NCBI GenBank assembly: GCA_028284905.1
Contig: JANQQU010000030.1
Span: 186,001 to 250,000 of the forward strand
DNA length: 64,000 bases
Origin: Calditrichia bacterium
Lineage (GTDB): Bacteria > Calditrichota > Calditrichia > RBG-13-44-9 > J075
Direction: 5' to 3'
Below are positions 17,401 through 26,104 of the stretch, piece after piece; position 1 is the first letter of the stretch, and the number at the start of each line of letters is the position of its first letter. The position numbers and the translations under genes are program-made. The notes beneath the pieces are model-generated. The model ran no database searches. It saw only the letters and a list, made by a program, of their open reading frames with translations, and was not told the origin of the DNA.

Positions 17401-20400
17401 TATGAAATCAAAATTACCGGCAAAGTCTGCATACTGCAGATAAAGGTCGGGATCGCCGTCATTATCGGCATCCGCCCAGGCGCCGGAGAAGAAAGCCAGA
17501 TCGAGCTGAAAAATAGGAAAAACTGTCGGAACATAAGTCAGACGCAGAAAATTTACGCCAAAAACGCCATCATTGCGAAACAGCCCGGAAAAGCTGGAAT
17601 GGGGCAGCTGCGGATTGATGACCTGACCGGCGGTAAAAAGATCAAGATCGCCATCGCCGTCAAAGTCGATCCATTCGAGCATCTCCGCCTTGTAATTGTT
17701 GAAGCGGAATTGCAGCGGCACATTATTGATGTTGGAATAAAAACGCCAGCCGTCGCTGCCGTCCGGGCCGTCATTGCGGTAGATACGGGTGATATGATCG
17801 GAATCGCCGCTGAAACTTTCCCGACTGTCCCCATTGAGGATCAGATCGGGATCGCCGTCGTTGTCAAAATCGCCCCAATCGGCATGGCTGAAAAAGACAT
17901 CGTCAAGCTCGGCTGTCAACTCCGTAAAGATCCAGCCCGGCCCTCCCGGTCCATCGTTGCGGTAGAGTCGGGTGAAGGGCGTTAGCGTGGGGGAAACGCC
18001 GAAGTGACCGCTAAAGAGGAGATCAAGATCGTTGTCGCCGTCGATATCCGCCCAGGCGGCGTCGGCGCGGATCAGCGAGGGGAGATCTGTTGGTAAGGGG
18101 GTAAAAGTATCGTTGCCGTCATTACGATAAATTTCCATGATAAAGTTGGCTGATTCATCGAGGCCGACGCTGAAAAGGTCGAGGTCACCATCATTGTCGA
18201 TGTCGATTAAATCGTTTGTCCCCTGGATGCCGGTTAAAGGAATGCCGGTATCGCTAAACAAAAATGGCGGGGTAAAAAAGGTGGCAGTGTCGCTGCTGAC
18301 CTGCTCGCTGCCGTCATCGGCGAGTATGGCCCAGAAAAGCTGTTGCCCGGTGGAAAACGAGTTGGCGGGAACGCTGAAGCAATTTTCGGAAATGCCGGGA
18401 ATATCGATATCAGTATTATCAGCGAAAACACGCAGCCGGTAGGTCAACGGATCGCCATCGGGGTCAAAACCGTTGCTCCAGCAGAATGCGGTCGGTTGAT
18501 TCAGTACCGTTAATGTGTCGCCATCATCCGGTAACAGCAGTAGACTGGGCGGCAGCGGTGGATCGTTCACCGGGGTAACGGTGACGATAAATTCATCACG
18601 CGCAATTTGCCCCTGCCCGTTCATTGCTTCAACCTCGATGGTGCCGTTGCCAAAGAAATCTGCTGTTGCATCTACCGAAAGCGTACTGCCGTCGAGAATG
18701 GGGATGATCTCCGGATTGTCACTGGATACATCAAAGCTGAAAGACGTGCCTCCGGAATTGCTGAAGACCAGGTTGAGATCGGCACTAGCGAGGACCGGGC
18801 CGCTGTCTTCCGGGAATGTCAGATCGGGAATGGCGTTTACCACTGTTAGCGGGTTGAGTTCATCCGCGCCGATATCGGGGAAGAATGCATCGCGGGGATC
18901 GCCGTCGAAATCGCTGCTGACCTCTGCCAATGGCATGGCGAGGCTGTCCATCTCCCCTCCCTGCAAGTGAAGGTCGGTGCTGGAGATAAAGGGCGGATCG
19001 ATGGACACAGAATTGAGATCCATTCCACTGACGCTTTGCAGCCCGGCAATGGTCGATTGAAAGCTGCCGCCCCAGCCGGCTAAGGCGCCATTGCCGCTAA
19101 AGAGGTTGTTGTGGTCAGACATTGTCACCGCCGCGGTATTTTCCACCAGGTAGGCGGTGCTGTTCTCGGTTTTGAAGATATTGTTTATCACGCGAATGTC
19201 GCCGCCGGAACTACTGGTAATTCGCAAAGGATTGAGAAAGCCGGTGGTTGCGTTTACGCTGTTGTAAAAGATATCGCAGTTAGTGGTGCCATTCGTAATC
19301 TCGATACCCTTTGCGGTATTTCCGGTATTGTGGATGAAATTATTGGCGATCAAATGACGGCGCACAGAACCGGGACTGGCGTCCAGCCGCACCGCGATGC
19401 TGCGGATATCAAAATGGTTGCCGATAACATGTGCACCGTTGACGCGGCTAAGCAGAATACCATCGGAAAGAGAAGGATCAAGAAATTGGTTACCAATAAT
19501 ATCGATTGATGCGACAAAAGGGCCGAAGGTAAAGCCGGTAATTCGAATGGCGTCTCCACCAAAAGTTTGGCTGCTGGAAAAGCTGTTTTCAACGATACGC
19601 AAGCGATCGGGAAAATGAGCGTCGCTGTAAATCATATCCGATGTGCGGTTAATCAGGCGGCAGCGACGAATTTCCACATTTTCCGCCTTGCCGAGAAAGT
19701 CGATGAGACGATTATGGTTGATGCCGTTCGCTTGTAGGGTGAGTTGCTCCAGGCGGAGATAATCAGCACTGTTGAAACGGACAACGTAATTTCTGGTAAT
19801 ATCGTTGAGATTGGAATTGAGAATTACTGTTGTGGAATCACCGCTTTGCGAGCGGAAGGTAATAGTATTCGCTGCATCTGCACCGGGAATATCATGAATC
19901 ACCAACTGCTCGTTGTAAGTGCCGTCGAGTACTTCAAAAATGGTTGCCCCGCTAACGCCACGTAGTTCCAGATCATCGATCGCGTTTTGAAAGCTGTCAT
20001 AATCGCCGCCGCTGCCGATAGTGAAAGTGCCTGCCAACGGAGTGGCCGTGGGATCGGCAATGTATTCATCCGCGCCGATGTCCGGAGTGCTGCCATCGCG
20101 CGCTTCCCCATCGATGTCAGTGGTTATCTCGGTAAGGGGCGTACCGGCGCCATTGAGATAGGGGGAAGCGGTGTGCAGATCAGTTTCACTCAGGTAGTTG
20201 GGAAATACCGAGATGGAATTGAGGTCCATCCCGCTCGCTGCCTGTAAATCGCTGAGCTCGCCCTGAGCGCCATTCCAGACCGCCACCTGCGGCCCGGCCG
20301 CCCAGATGTTGTTGAAGTCAGATTCGATCACCGCGTTCGGGGCATTAACGTGATAGGCACGCGCCCTCCCGCTGTTCACCAGGCTGTTATTCAGCACGCG

Positions 20401-22518
20401 AATGCCGCTATTGTTGACATCGTCGATGCGCAATGCACTATTATCGGTGTTGGATTGGTCGGTGCAATGGATACTGTTATTCAGGATGTCCAGATCGACA
20501 GTGTTTTGTGCTACCCAAATCCCCCGGTTGATCACCCAGTTCACCCGGATAAAATTATTGGCGATGCGGTTGCGCCGGGCATTGCCGGAGTTGAAGCGCA
20601 GATTGAATCCAGAAGAACGGGTATCAATTTTATTGCCAATCGCATGAAAACCGTCGGTATTCTGGAAATGAATCCCTTCGTTGATACTGAAAATGGTGTT
20701 GCCACTCACCAATGGTGTGCGGATGTATGGACCAAAGACCAAACCAACCATTTGCACCCCGGCGGTATTGGCGAAAATATCGTTATCACGAATAATGACC
20801 TCATCGGGATGCTGCTCGTCACTCCAGATGGTGTAGGCATTGTCGGGATTGATCAGGTTGCAGTTTTGTATAATAACTGCCCGTGCCTGATCGAGAAATT
20901 TGACCACGGCACCGACGGTATTCGCCGGACTGGTATTGGCCAAAGTAAGATGCTCCAGGGTTATGAAATCGGCGCTGTTTAGAAGAATAGTGGCATTGCG
21001 ATCTGCGTTGCTGAAGAGGGTGATGCGCACATCGGCGGTATCGCCGCTCTGCGAACGGATGGTAACGCGGTTGAGCGAATCGGTTCCGGTGATGGAAGGG
21101 ATTTCCACCGCCTCGTTATAAATGCCCGGGAGCAAATTCAAAGTGAGCGGGCCATTAATGCCCCGTAATGCCACATCGTCAATCGCTGCGCCGATCGTTT
21201 CATAATTTCCCCCGCTGCCGATAGTCAAAGCACCGGAAAGCGGCGTCGCGGCCGGGGCAGAGGTGAATTCATCCGCGCCAATATCCGGGGTGCTGCCATC
21301 GCGGGCTTCGCCATCGAAGTCTGTGGTAACGGCAGCGAGCGGAGTTCCGGCGCCATCGAGATAGGGGGAAACAGTATGAAAATCAGTGTCTGATGTATAG
21401 TTGGGGAAAACGCTGATGGAGTTGCCATCGAATCCGGAGGCAGCCTGTAGACTGGCGAGGTCACTTTGTGTGCCGTTCCAGAGTGCGATCGCTACCCAGT
21501 CGGAATAAATATTGTTAAAATCCGAGGCAGTGATCGAAGCAGGATCTTCGATCTTGATTGCCGCCGACTGCCCGAAATTGGTGATGCTGTTGTTGAACAA
21601 TTGTATATCGCTGCAATTGGCTGTTACTTGCAGGCCGTAGCTGGTAAGATTACGAATCCCGAAAGCGCTGAGACTATTGTTGAAAACATCAATCGCACTG
21701 CTCAGATTAGTAATGTCCAGAGCGGCGGCCAGCAAGGTATTTACACTCAGGAAATTATTGCTAACCAGGGTGCGCCGGGAACTGCCGCTGCACTGGGTAA
21801 AGCGAAGCGAGCGGCTACGTGTTTCCACTTGATTACCAATTACGTGCGCGCCATCCACGCGGGTGAGCGTGATGCCATTGGAAAAACTGCCAGCGGGAAG
21901 AATATTTCCCGTAATTAGCGGCTGACTAATATCAGTGCTGCTAAACTGCCCTTCCAGGCGGATGCCGGTATTGCATGTTATCGTATTTTCCTCAATACTC
22001 AGATTAAAGATACCCTGACCGAAGGCGCGGATACCTTCACTGCTGCCGGAAATTATACAGCGGCGAATGGTATTATTGCTGGCACCGGTAGCTACTTCTA
22101 TTATTGCCTGGTTGACAATGCCATTTAGCAAGGTGATATCTTCCAGGTTCACAAAATCTGCCCCGTTCAAACGCACCACAAAGCTGCCGAGAGGAATGCT
22201 GTTAGCTTGCAGGGTGACATCAACTGCGCTGCCGCTTTGGGAACGAAAGGTTATCGTGTTTGTACTGCTGCTGCCGGTAATTGGGCCAAGATCCAACTGA
22301 TCATCGTAGATCCCATTAAGCACTTCGAAGATCACCGGTCCATCTACGCCTTCGCTGGCAAGATCTGCCGCTGCACTGCTGAAGTCGGCATAATCGCCAC
22401 CGCTCCCGATGGTAAAGGTGCCGGAAAGCGGCTGGGCAGAGATCGGGGAAGAAAATGCCCAAATAAGAAAAAGTGCGCTCAATGTTAGTAATCGTAAGGA
22501 ATGTTTAAACAAATTCAT
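14428..22518 (-). CDS. Giant secreted protein: three beta-helix units, two seven-bladed FG-GAP propellers, P-domain, type IX sorting domain
   Basis: The product has 2696 residues. After a signal peptide (1-28) come three copies of a parallel beta-helix unit of about 400 residues (starting near 31, 424 and 824), each opening with TIGSGGDY or similar and closing with a GADE motif. A cadherin/FN3-like section follows (about 1223-1420). Two blocks, about 1422-1810 and 1945-2325, each hold exactly seven calcium-binding motifs of the DxDxDGDxDL type (VCBS/FG-GAP), separated and followed by FN3-like domains with NLRVGS. Residues of about 2449-2599 match a proprotein-convertase P-domain (DDLVLTLVHND, GEWILEIFD). 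The end carries QNYPNPFNPETT and RKMLLIR. GGAGT precedes the ATG. This predicts a very large adhesive or carbohydrate-facing surface protein; no catalytic domain is visible. Confidence 0.92.
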   Translation of the reverse strand: MNLFKHSLRLLTLSALFLIWAFSSPISAQPLSGTFTIGSGGDYADFSSAAADLASEGVDGPVIFEVLNGIYDDQLDLGPITGSSSTNTITFRSQSGSAVDVTLQANSIPLGSFVVRLNGADFVNLEDITLLNGIVNQAIIEVATGASNNTIRRCIISGSSEGIRAFGQGIFNLSIEENTITCNTGIRLEGQFSSTDISQPLITGNILPAGSFSNGITLTRVDGAHVIGNQVETRSRSLRFTQCSGSSRRTLVSNNFLSVNTLLAAALDITNLSSAIDVFNNSLSAFGIRNLTSYGLQVTANCSDIQLFNNSITNFGQSAAIKIEDPASITASDFNNIYSDWVAIALWNGTQSDLASLQAASGFDGNSISVFPNYTSDTDFHTVSPYLDGAGTPLAAVTTDFDGEARDGSTPDIGADEFTSAPAATPLSGALTIGSGGNYETIGAAIDDVALRGINGPLTLNLLPGIYNEAVEIPSITGTDSLNRVTIRSQSGDTADVRITLFSNADRNATILLNSADFITLEHLTLANTSPANTVGAVVKFLDQARAVIIQNCNLINPDNAYTIWSDEQHPDEVIIRDNDIFANTAGVQMVGLVFGPYIRTPLVSGNTIFSINEGIHFQNTDGFHAIGNKIDTRSSGFNLRFNSGNARRNRIANNFIRVNWVINRGIWVAQNTVDLDILNNSIHCTDQSNTDNSALRIDDVNNSGIRVLNNSLVNSGRARAYHVNAPNAVIESDFNNIWAAGPQVAVWNGAQGELSDLQAASGMDLNSISVFPNYLSETDLHTASPYLNGAGTPLTEITTDIDGEARDGSTPDIGADEYIADPTATPLAGTFTIGSGGDYDSFQNAIDDLELRGVSGATIFEVLDGTYNEQLVIHDIPGADAANTITFRSQSGDSTTVILNSNLNDITRNYVVRFNSADYLRLEQLTLQANGINHNRLIDFLGKAENVEIRRCRLINRTSDMIYSDAHFPDRLRIVENSFSSSQTFGGDAIRITGFTFGPFVASIDIIGNQFLDPSLSDGILLSRVNGAHVIGNHFDIRSIAVRLDASPGSVRRHLIANNFIHNTGNTAKGIEITNGTTNCDIFYNSVNATTGFLNPLRITSSSGGDIRVINNIFKTENSTAYLVENTAAVTMSDHNNLFSGNGALAGWGGSFQSTIAGLQSVSGMDLNSVSIDPPFISSTDLHLQGGEMDSLAMPLAEVSSDFDGDPRDAFFPDIGADELNPLTVVNAIPDLTFPEDSGPVLASADLNLVFSNSGGTSFSFDVSSDNPEIIPILDGSTLSVDATADFFGNGTIEVEAMNGQGQIARDEFIVTVTPVNDPPLPPSLLLLPDDGDTLTVLNQPTAFCWSNGFDPDGDPLTYRLRVFADNTDIDIPGISENCFSVPANSFSTGQQLFWAILADDGSEQVSSDTATFFTPPFLFSDTGIPLTGIQGTNDLIDIDNDGDLDLFSVGLDESANFIMEIYRNDGNDTFTPLPTDLPSLIRADAAWADIDGDNDLDLLFSGHFGVSPTLTPFTRLYRNDGPGGPGWIFTELTAELDDVFFSHADWGDFDNDGDPDLILNGDSRESFSGDSDHITRIYRNDGPDGSDGWRFYSNINNVPLQFRFNNYKAEMLEWIDFDGDGDLDLFTAGQVINPQLPHSSFSGLFRNDGVFGVNFLRLTYVPTVFPIFQLDLAFFSGAWADADNDGDPDLYLQYADFAGNFDFISDLYLNDGPDGNDGWVFTPQQYDLLGLAFPLSGDVSWGDTDHDGYLDLVLSGTSDTTRFFRNEFGSGGGFSSFGIPLPGTGGGSSSNFADFDNDGDLDLLLSGGQGQGEPYITKFLRNHIDPANNLPQPPLQLTSTVNDTFPLLQWSDGSDMETPTDGLTYNLRVGSSPGTNDVYSGEALFDGTPLNSGAGRLGNNQSQRLENLRPGETFYWSVQTIDNQFGASAFSVEDTFSTPQLPFFDSEAGLPGNGGESDLVDVDADGDLDIFLTGLDDDVQAQTRLFINVNSDFQEIATTLPARFRSTAAWTDIDGDGDPDLLLVGDAGSLDGDTRLYRNDGPGGPGWQFTELSVSLPNVYFPKADWNDIDQDGDPDLALAGTVMNSPTIFFFGVFRNDGPDGNGGWRFSELTEGTFPGANINDMAWIDFTGDGEKELFAIGFQGIGDTTYMEIWQYDLAPVGSGITFSKLANNLPFSGIDGGFFTIAGGDIDVDGDEDLAVAWFQSGGDFVFFTDIFRNDGPDGNGGWLFTDLQTGLSSPSDGGSGKARWADGDGDGDLDLVVSGNGFVQFYRNEFPASSFTRVYSRFPQSVGGALAWGDSDNDNDLDLLVNGNVGGGDPITQLLENLLAEPNQPPAAPNNLNANVSSGTVSFHWSPGSDAKTPENGLSYNLRVGSTTGAADIISPLSMDNGQRLIAQPGNNGPDTTALLKRNLLPGTYHWSVQTVDNGYAGSSFSPEETFQIIQTKIARIRTRIRKSILPRTILRDSLLVSLFNFPKTSSSPYIIRNVTVGIDTILHSNVDDLVLTLVHNDIRDTLIYEVGSTGQDFLHTVLDDSAEISINSGTPPYSGIFRPYRPLSQFAGIDPEGEWILEIFDKETGNSGRLDAWSLNITFALPVGIGEEDGIPKQFALQQNYPNPFNPETTIQFALPEAANVQLEIFNVLGQRVARLIDERYTPGFYSVKFDGRDLASGMYFYRLKANAFVQSRKMLLIR

Positions 22519-22816
22519 TCAAGTTACTCCGGATTTAGCAGCAGTAAAACTCTTTTTCGCGAATACGAAATACTTTTTTATATATCGAACTCTATAAGGA
22601 TACTCTTTAAAATTGGCCACGGATTCGCACGGATTTTCACGGATTTAAGAATACCACATTCATCCTGAGCCTATCGAAGGGTGAATGGAGATAAATTCAA
22701 TGTTTTATAGTGGAAGAAGGTATAAAACTTCTTCCGTTGAGCATTTAAAAATCTGTGTTTATCCGTGCAAATCCGTGGCTTTAAAAAAATAAACTTCAGA
22801 AAGAACAATGCAATAT
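22519..22816. other. Spacer of 298 bases, largely a CCACGGAT-family element
   Basis: No gene is visible. More than half of the spacer is the inverted-repeat element at 22616-22779. The segment 22519-22600 should hold the promoter of the giant gene, but no clear hexamers are seen. Confidence 0.5.
22616..22779. repeat. CCACGGAT-family interspersed inverted repeat, copy 1
   Basis: The left arm (22616-22646) has spaced CACGGATT units starting GCCACGGATTCGCACGG. The right arm (about 22747-22779) is the inverse, ending ATCCGTGGC. Between them lies a smaller element with CATTCA and TGAATG ends enclosing CCTGAGCCTATCGAAGGG, a separate repeat motif also seen in inverse orientation at about 29261-29285. 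Further copies of the outer element are at 29202, 30101, 52454 and 61231. Confidence 0.85.
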
Positions 22817-25800
22817 CTACCGAATTAACAACATTTTACGAACTATTACAATACCTTCTGTCTCCAGACGATAAAGATAAACCCCGGAACTGAGTCCTTC
22901 GCCATCGAACTTCACCGAATGATTACCAGCCGGGTAGCGGCCATTCGCTAAAGTGACGATTGGCTGCCCCAAAACATTGTAAACAGTTAAAGCAATTTCT
23001 GCCGTTTTTGGCAAAGAGAAAGCGATAGTGGTTTCCGGATTAAAGGGATTAGGATAGTTCTGCGCCAGTTCGAATGCTTGCGGCAGATGCGCTGTTTGCT
23101 GCTCATCCTCATCGATGGCAGTCGGTTGATTAACGACCGTGATGGAGTCGTCAATAGTGCCGTTATTGCCTTCGTCGATAAGGATTTGCAAGGGCTGATT
23201 TTGCAGGTCATCCCAGTCCGGCTGGAGGATGTGACTGCTATTCGGAGGGAGAACGATATCGTTGTGGATGAATACCGGATTTTCCGTCTCGCTGACCAAT
23301 TCCAGGCGCAGATCGTAACTGCTGTCATCGCCGAAATTACGCAGTTTGTATTCACCGTCAGCAGCAAAATTCGTACTTAATGAATCGCCTTGCCCAACGG
23401 CCAGATTGGTGATATCAACAACGCGCTCCCGGCTTTCTTCCACCAGTATGGTTTGTAAATCTACGCGCTTGTTTCCGGCATCCGGGTTAGCGATGGAAAA
23501 GCTTTCTGTAAAACTCAGGCGGTCTTGCTGATTGCTCTCAGCATCGTTGCGGCTATATTGATAAATCATCGAATCGGCAACAACCGAAACATAGGTGCTG
23601 CTGTCCTGAAAATTATCGATTGTGATGTCGTATTCCCCGGCAGTCAACTCAAAGCCGGTGGGAGGGTGGGAATAGCCGGTGACCGGAATCAGCGGCAGGG
23701 CATCGGCGATGTTGCTCACTAAAGTGCTGTCAATATAGCCGACACTTTCTCCGGCAGTGTTGCGAATTTCTATGTTCATCCCGCTGGATTGACTGATTTC
23801 GATCAGCCCGTCAGCGCTACTCTTGAAATTGTTTAGACTGCCTTTCGTCTTAGCTTTCTCAATGTTGAAATCGTTGTAATAATCGCTCATCGGATTGCTG
23901 AGAAACAGCCCGGAACTGCCGCCCCAGTTGGGATAACGGCTGTAGCTCCAGATATCCACAGCGGTGTTGACCAGAAAACGGAGGGTGAAATCGTTCGGAG
24001 CATTATTGTCATAAACGTAAATCCAATAGCGGTCCGGGAGGGTTTCATGGGCTTCAAGCTTGTAGGGAACAACCGCATGGGCACCAGTATCGTGCGGGTC
24101 GTTGCTGTATAGCAGCAGGATGCGGTCGTCACGCTCATCAGCGATGAACATTGCCTTAAGATCTGCCACAGTTTGAGATGGCGGCTGCAACCAGTTTGCC
24201 CGCCTGTGTGCCTGATAACGTTCTCCGAACTGCCCGATAAAGAGTTGATTGATCGCCCGGCGTTCCTCATCTCCGGCGGTGAGTGAACGGAGATCATTAA
24301 AGTTATTGATAAATGGAAAAAGATTGTAGAACTCATTGCGGTTACCGAAGGCGATCATACTGGTGAGGGAAAAGCCGAAACAGGAGCCCTTCCAATTCCC
24401 CTTGATTTTTTTCCAGAACTGCAGCGCTGCCGGCGAGTAATGGGCCTCCGGAATATTTAAGTAGCATTCCAGCAGGCCGTAAGCATCGGCGAGCAGTGGC
24501 CAGTCCGGGAAATCCCTCGACCGGGCGTAGAGCGGGAAGTGGACAAAATCTGCGGGATAATTAATACCGGTGTTCGGATCGGTAGCAAGGGAGTAGTTGA
24601 ACTGCTGCCACCAGCTTTGCGGCCAGACGTTGGTCGCCCGATTGTCAAACTGCCAGGCATCTTGAGCGATGGAGAAAGGCTCGTAGTCTCCCCAAAAATC
24701 CACTTTAGTAAGAATATATGGTTTGATGCGGAAGGTATCGCTGACGGCTGAGACTGCCGGATTGCTAACATCTTCTAAGACAATGATACATTTGCGAGAC
24801 ATGGTATCTGGCAATGTCCAACTATATTGTCCGGCATCGGCCGGCCAGGATGCCTCTACCAGGGATAATGTTGCTGATGAATCGGTCGCATTCGCGCTAA
24901 AATAAATGGCGACAGAATCGACTTCATTGGCACTCCAGCGTACCGTAATGCTGCTTTCGGGAAGGTAGGTGAGTGGCGTTTGCGGTTCCAGTACCTGAAT
25001 AGCTGGTTGATTAAGATCTATCCGCCAGGCTTCGGTTTTCCCATCGCTATTAACACCATATCCGGCGAGGTATTTTAATTTACGGTTTTCCCCAACCATA
25101 TCCTGAGGGAAAAAGCTGCTCCAGCCGCTAACCGTATAGCCGTATTCGTCTTGCAAAGCGGAAAGGAGTTTCCGATTTCCCAGGTTGTCATCCCAGATGT
25201 AATATTCTGTTGGATTGTTTGTAAAAGAAAGGACGATTGATCCGTCACCGGAAACACGGAAGGCGGTGCTGTTGTTGCTTCCCGCTGGCGCAATGGATTG
25301 AGTACCGCTACCCTGGCGCCAGAGGAACGCTTGCTGAGTGCCACTGCCGGAACTCCGGCCAACGATAACCGATCCATCATCGGAGATATCTTCTGCCCGG
25401 CCAAAATTATCTCCGGCTAAATGATCGATAAGGAGTATATTACCATTGCCATCCCAACGGGTAAGATACTCAACAGAACCGTCATATGAGCTTCCGACAG
25501 TATACAAGCCATTGGCGGAAGCCGCCCGCATCGCACTGGAAATTCCATTCGAGACATGCGGCAGCGCGGTAATACCAGTGCCTTCTGTCCAGCGAAATAC
25601 CTGAGTACCGATAACCGTATCGGCGGAATTACCGAAAATGACCGATCCATCTGCAGAGACATCAATCGGGCCGGAAGTTCGGTTATCGCCGGCGAGGAAT
25701 CCCAATCCTTGCACACCGTTTTCTGCGGTGATCCGAATCGGTTCAAGATATAGGGAAGTATAAAAGCTGATTCCGACGACGACTGAGCCATCATCTGAGG

Positions 25801-26080
25801 TGGCAAATCCCAAACTGGGCAGCCCGGAGGTTAAGCGTCCCATAGCTTCCATGCCAGTGCCTTCCGTCCAACGAAATACTTGTTGGCCGGCACTGCTGCC
25901 ATCGTCGCTGGTGCCTACCACGACCTTGCCGTCTGCACTAATATCTTGGGCGATGCTTAAGGTACCGCTCCCCAGAAATCCCAGACCGGGAGGATTGTGT
26001 TGGGCTGTTAGCATAAAGGATATTAACTGGATCAGCAGTAAATACTGCCAACTTTTGAAATAATTTCTATAATTGGGCAT
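22817..26080 (-). CDS. Secreted papain-like cysteine peptidase candidate with HAF-type N-terminal repeats and type IX sorting domain
   Basis: The product has 1087 residues. A signal peptide is followed by about seven repeats of the type ISADGKVVVGTSDDG..FRWTEGTG (about 30-350), as in HAF/extracellular propeller repeats. An Ig/FN3-like segment precedes a 300-residue globular domain (about 470-790). In that domain Cys567 (GSCFGFS), His668 (TGAHAVVPYKLE) and Asp691-Asn692 (YVYDNNAP) have the order and local context of a papain-fold Cys-His-Asn/Asp triad. A further beta-rich part and the sorting domain (QNYPNPFNPETT, RKMLLIR) end the protein. GGAGA lies upstream of the ATG. The neighbouring gene at 26105 is a paralogue over its C-terminal two thirds. 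Peptidase activity is inferred from motifs; a transglutaminase-like or inactive papain fold is possible. Confidence 0.8.
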   Translation of the reverse strand: MPNYRNYFKSWQYLLLIQLISFMLTAQHNPPGLGFLGSGTLSIAQDISADGKVVVGTSDDGSSAGQQVFRWTEGTGMEAMGRLTSGLPSLGFATSDDGSVVVGISFYTSLYLEPIRITAENGVQGLGFLAGDNRTSGPIDVSADGSVIFGNSADTVIGTQVFRWTEGTGITALPHVSNGISSAMRAASANGLYTVGSSYDGSVEYLTRWDGNGNILLIDHLAGDNFGRAEDISDDGSVIVGRSSGSGTQQAFLWRQGSGTQSIAPAGSNNSTAFRVSGDGSIVLSFTNNPTEYYIWDDNLGNRKLLSALQDEYGYTVSGWSSFFPQDMVGENRKLKYLAGYGVNSDGKTEAWRIDLNQPAIQVLEPQTPLTYLPESSITVRWSANEVDSVAIYFSANATDSSATLSLVEASWPADAGQYSWTLPDTMSRKCIIVLEDVSNPAVSAVSDTFRIKPYILTKVDFWGDYEPFSIAQDAWQFDNRATNVWPQSWWQQFNYSLATDPNTGINYPADFVHFPLYARSRDFPDWPLLADAYGLLECYLNIPEAHYSPAALQFWKKIKGNWKGSCFGFSLTSMIAFGNRNEFYNLFPFINNFNDLRSLTAGDEERRAINQLFIGQFGERYQAHRRANWLQPPSQTVADLKAMFIADERDDRILLLYSNDPHDTGAHAVVPYKLEAHETLPDRYWIYVYDNNAPNDFTLRFLVNTAVDIWSYSRYPNWGGSSGLFLSNPMSDYYNDFNIEKAKTKGSLNNFKSSADGLIEISQSSGMNIEIRNTAGESVGYIDSTLVSNIADALPLIPVTGYSHPPTGFELTAGEYDITIDNFQDSSTYVSVVADSMIYQYSRNDAESNQQDRLSFTESFSIANPDAGNKRVDLQTILVEESRERVVDITNLAVGQGDSLSTNFAADGEYKLRNFGDDSSYDLRLELVSETENPVFIHNDIVLPPNSSHILQPDWDDLQNQPLQILIDEGNNGTIDDSITVVNQPTAIDEDEQQTAHLPQAFELAQNYPNPFNPETTIAFSLPKTAEIALTVYNVLGQPIVTLANGRYPAGNHSVKFDGEGLSSGVYLYRLETEGIVIVRKMLLIR

Positions 26081-26104
26081 TAAGAGATCTCCATTGAATA
26101 GAAT

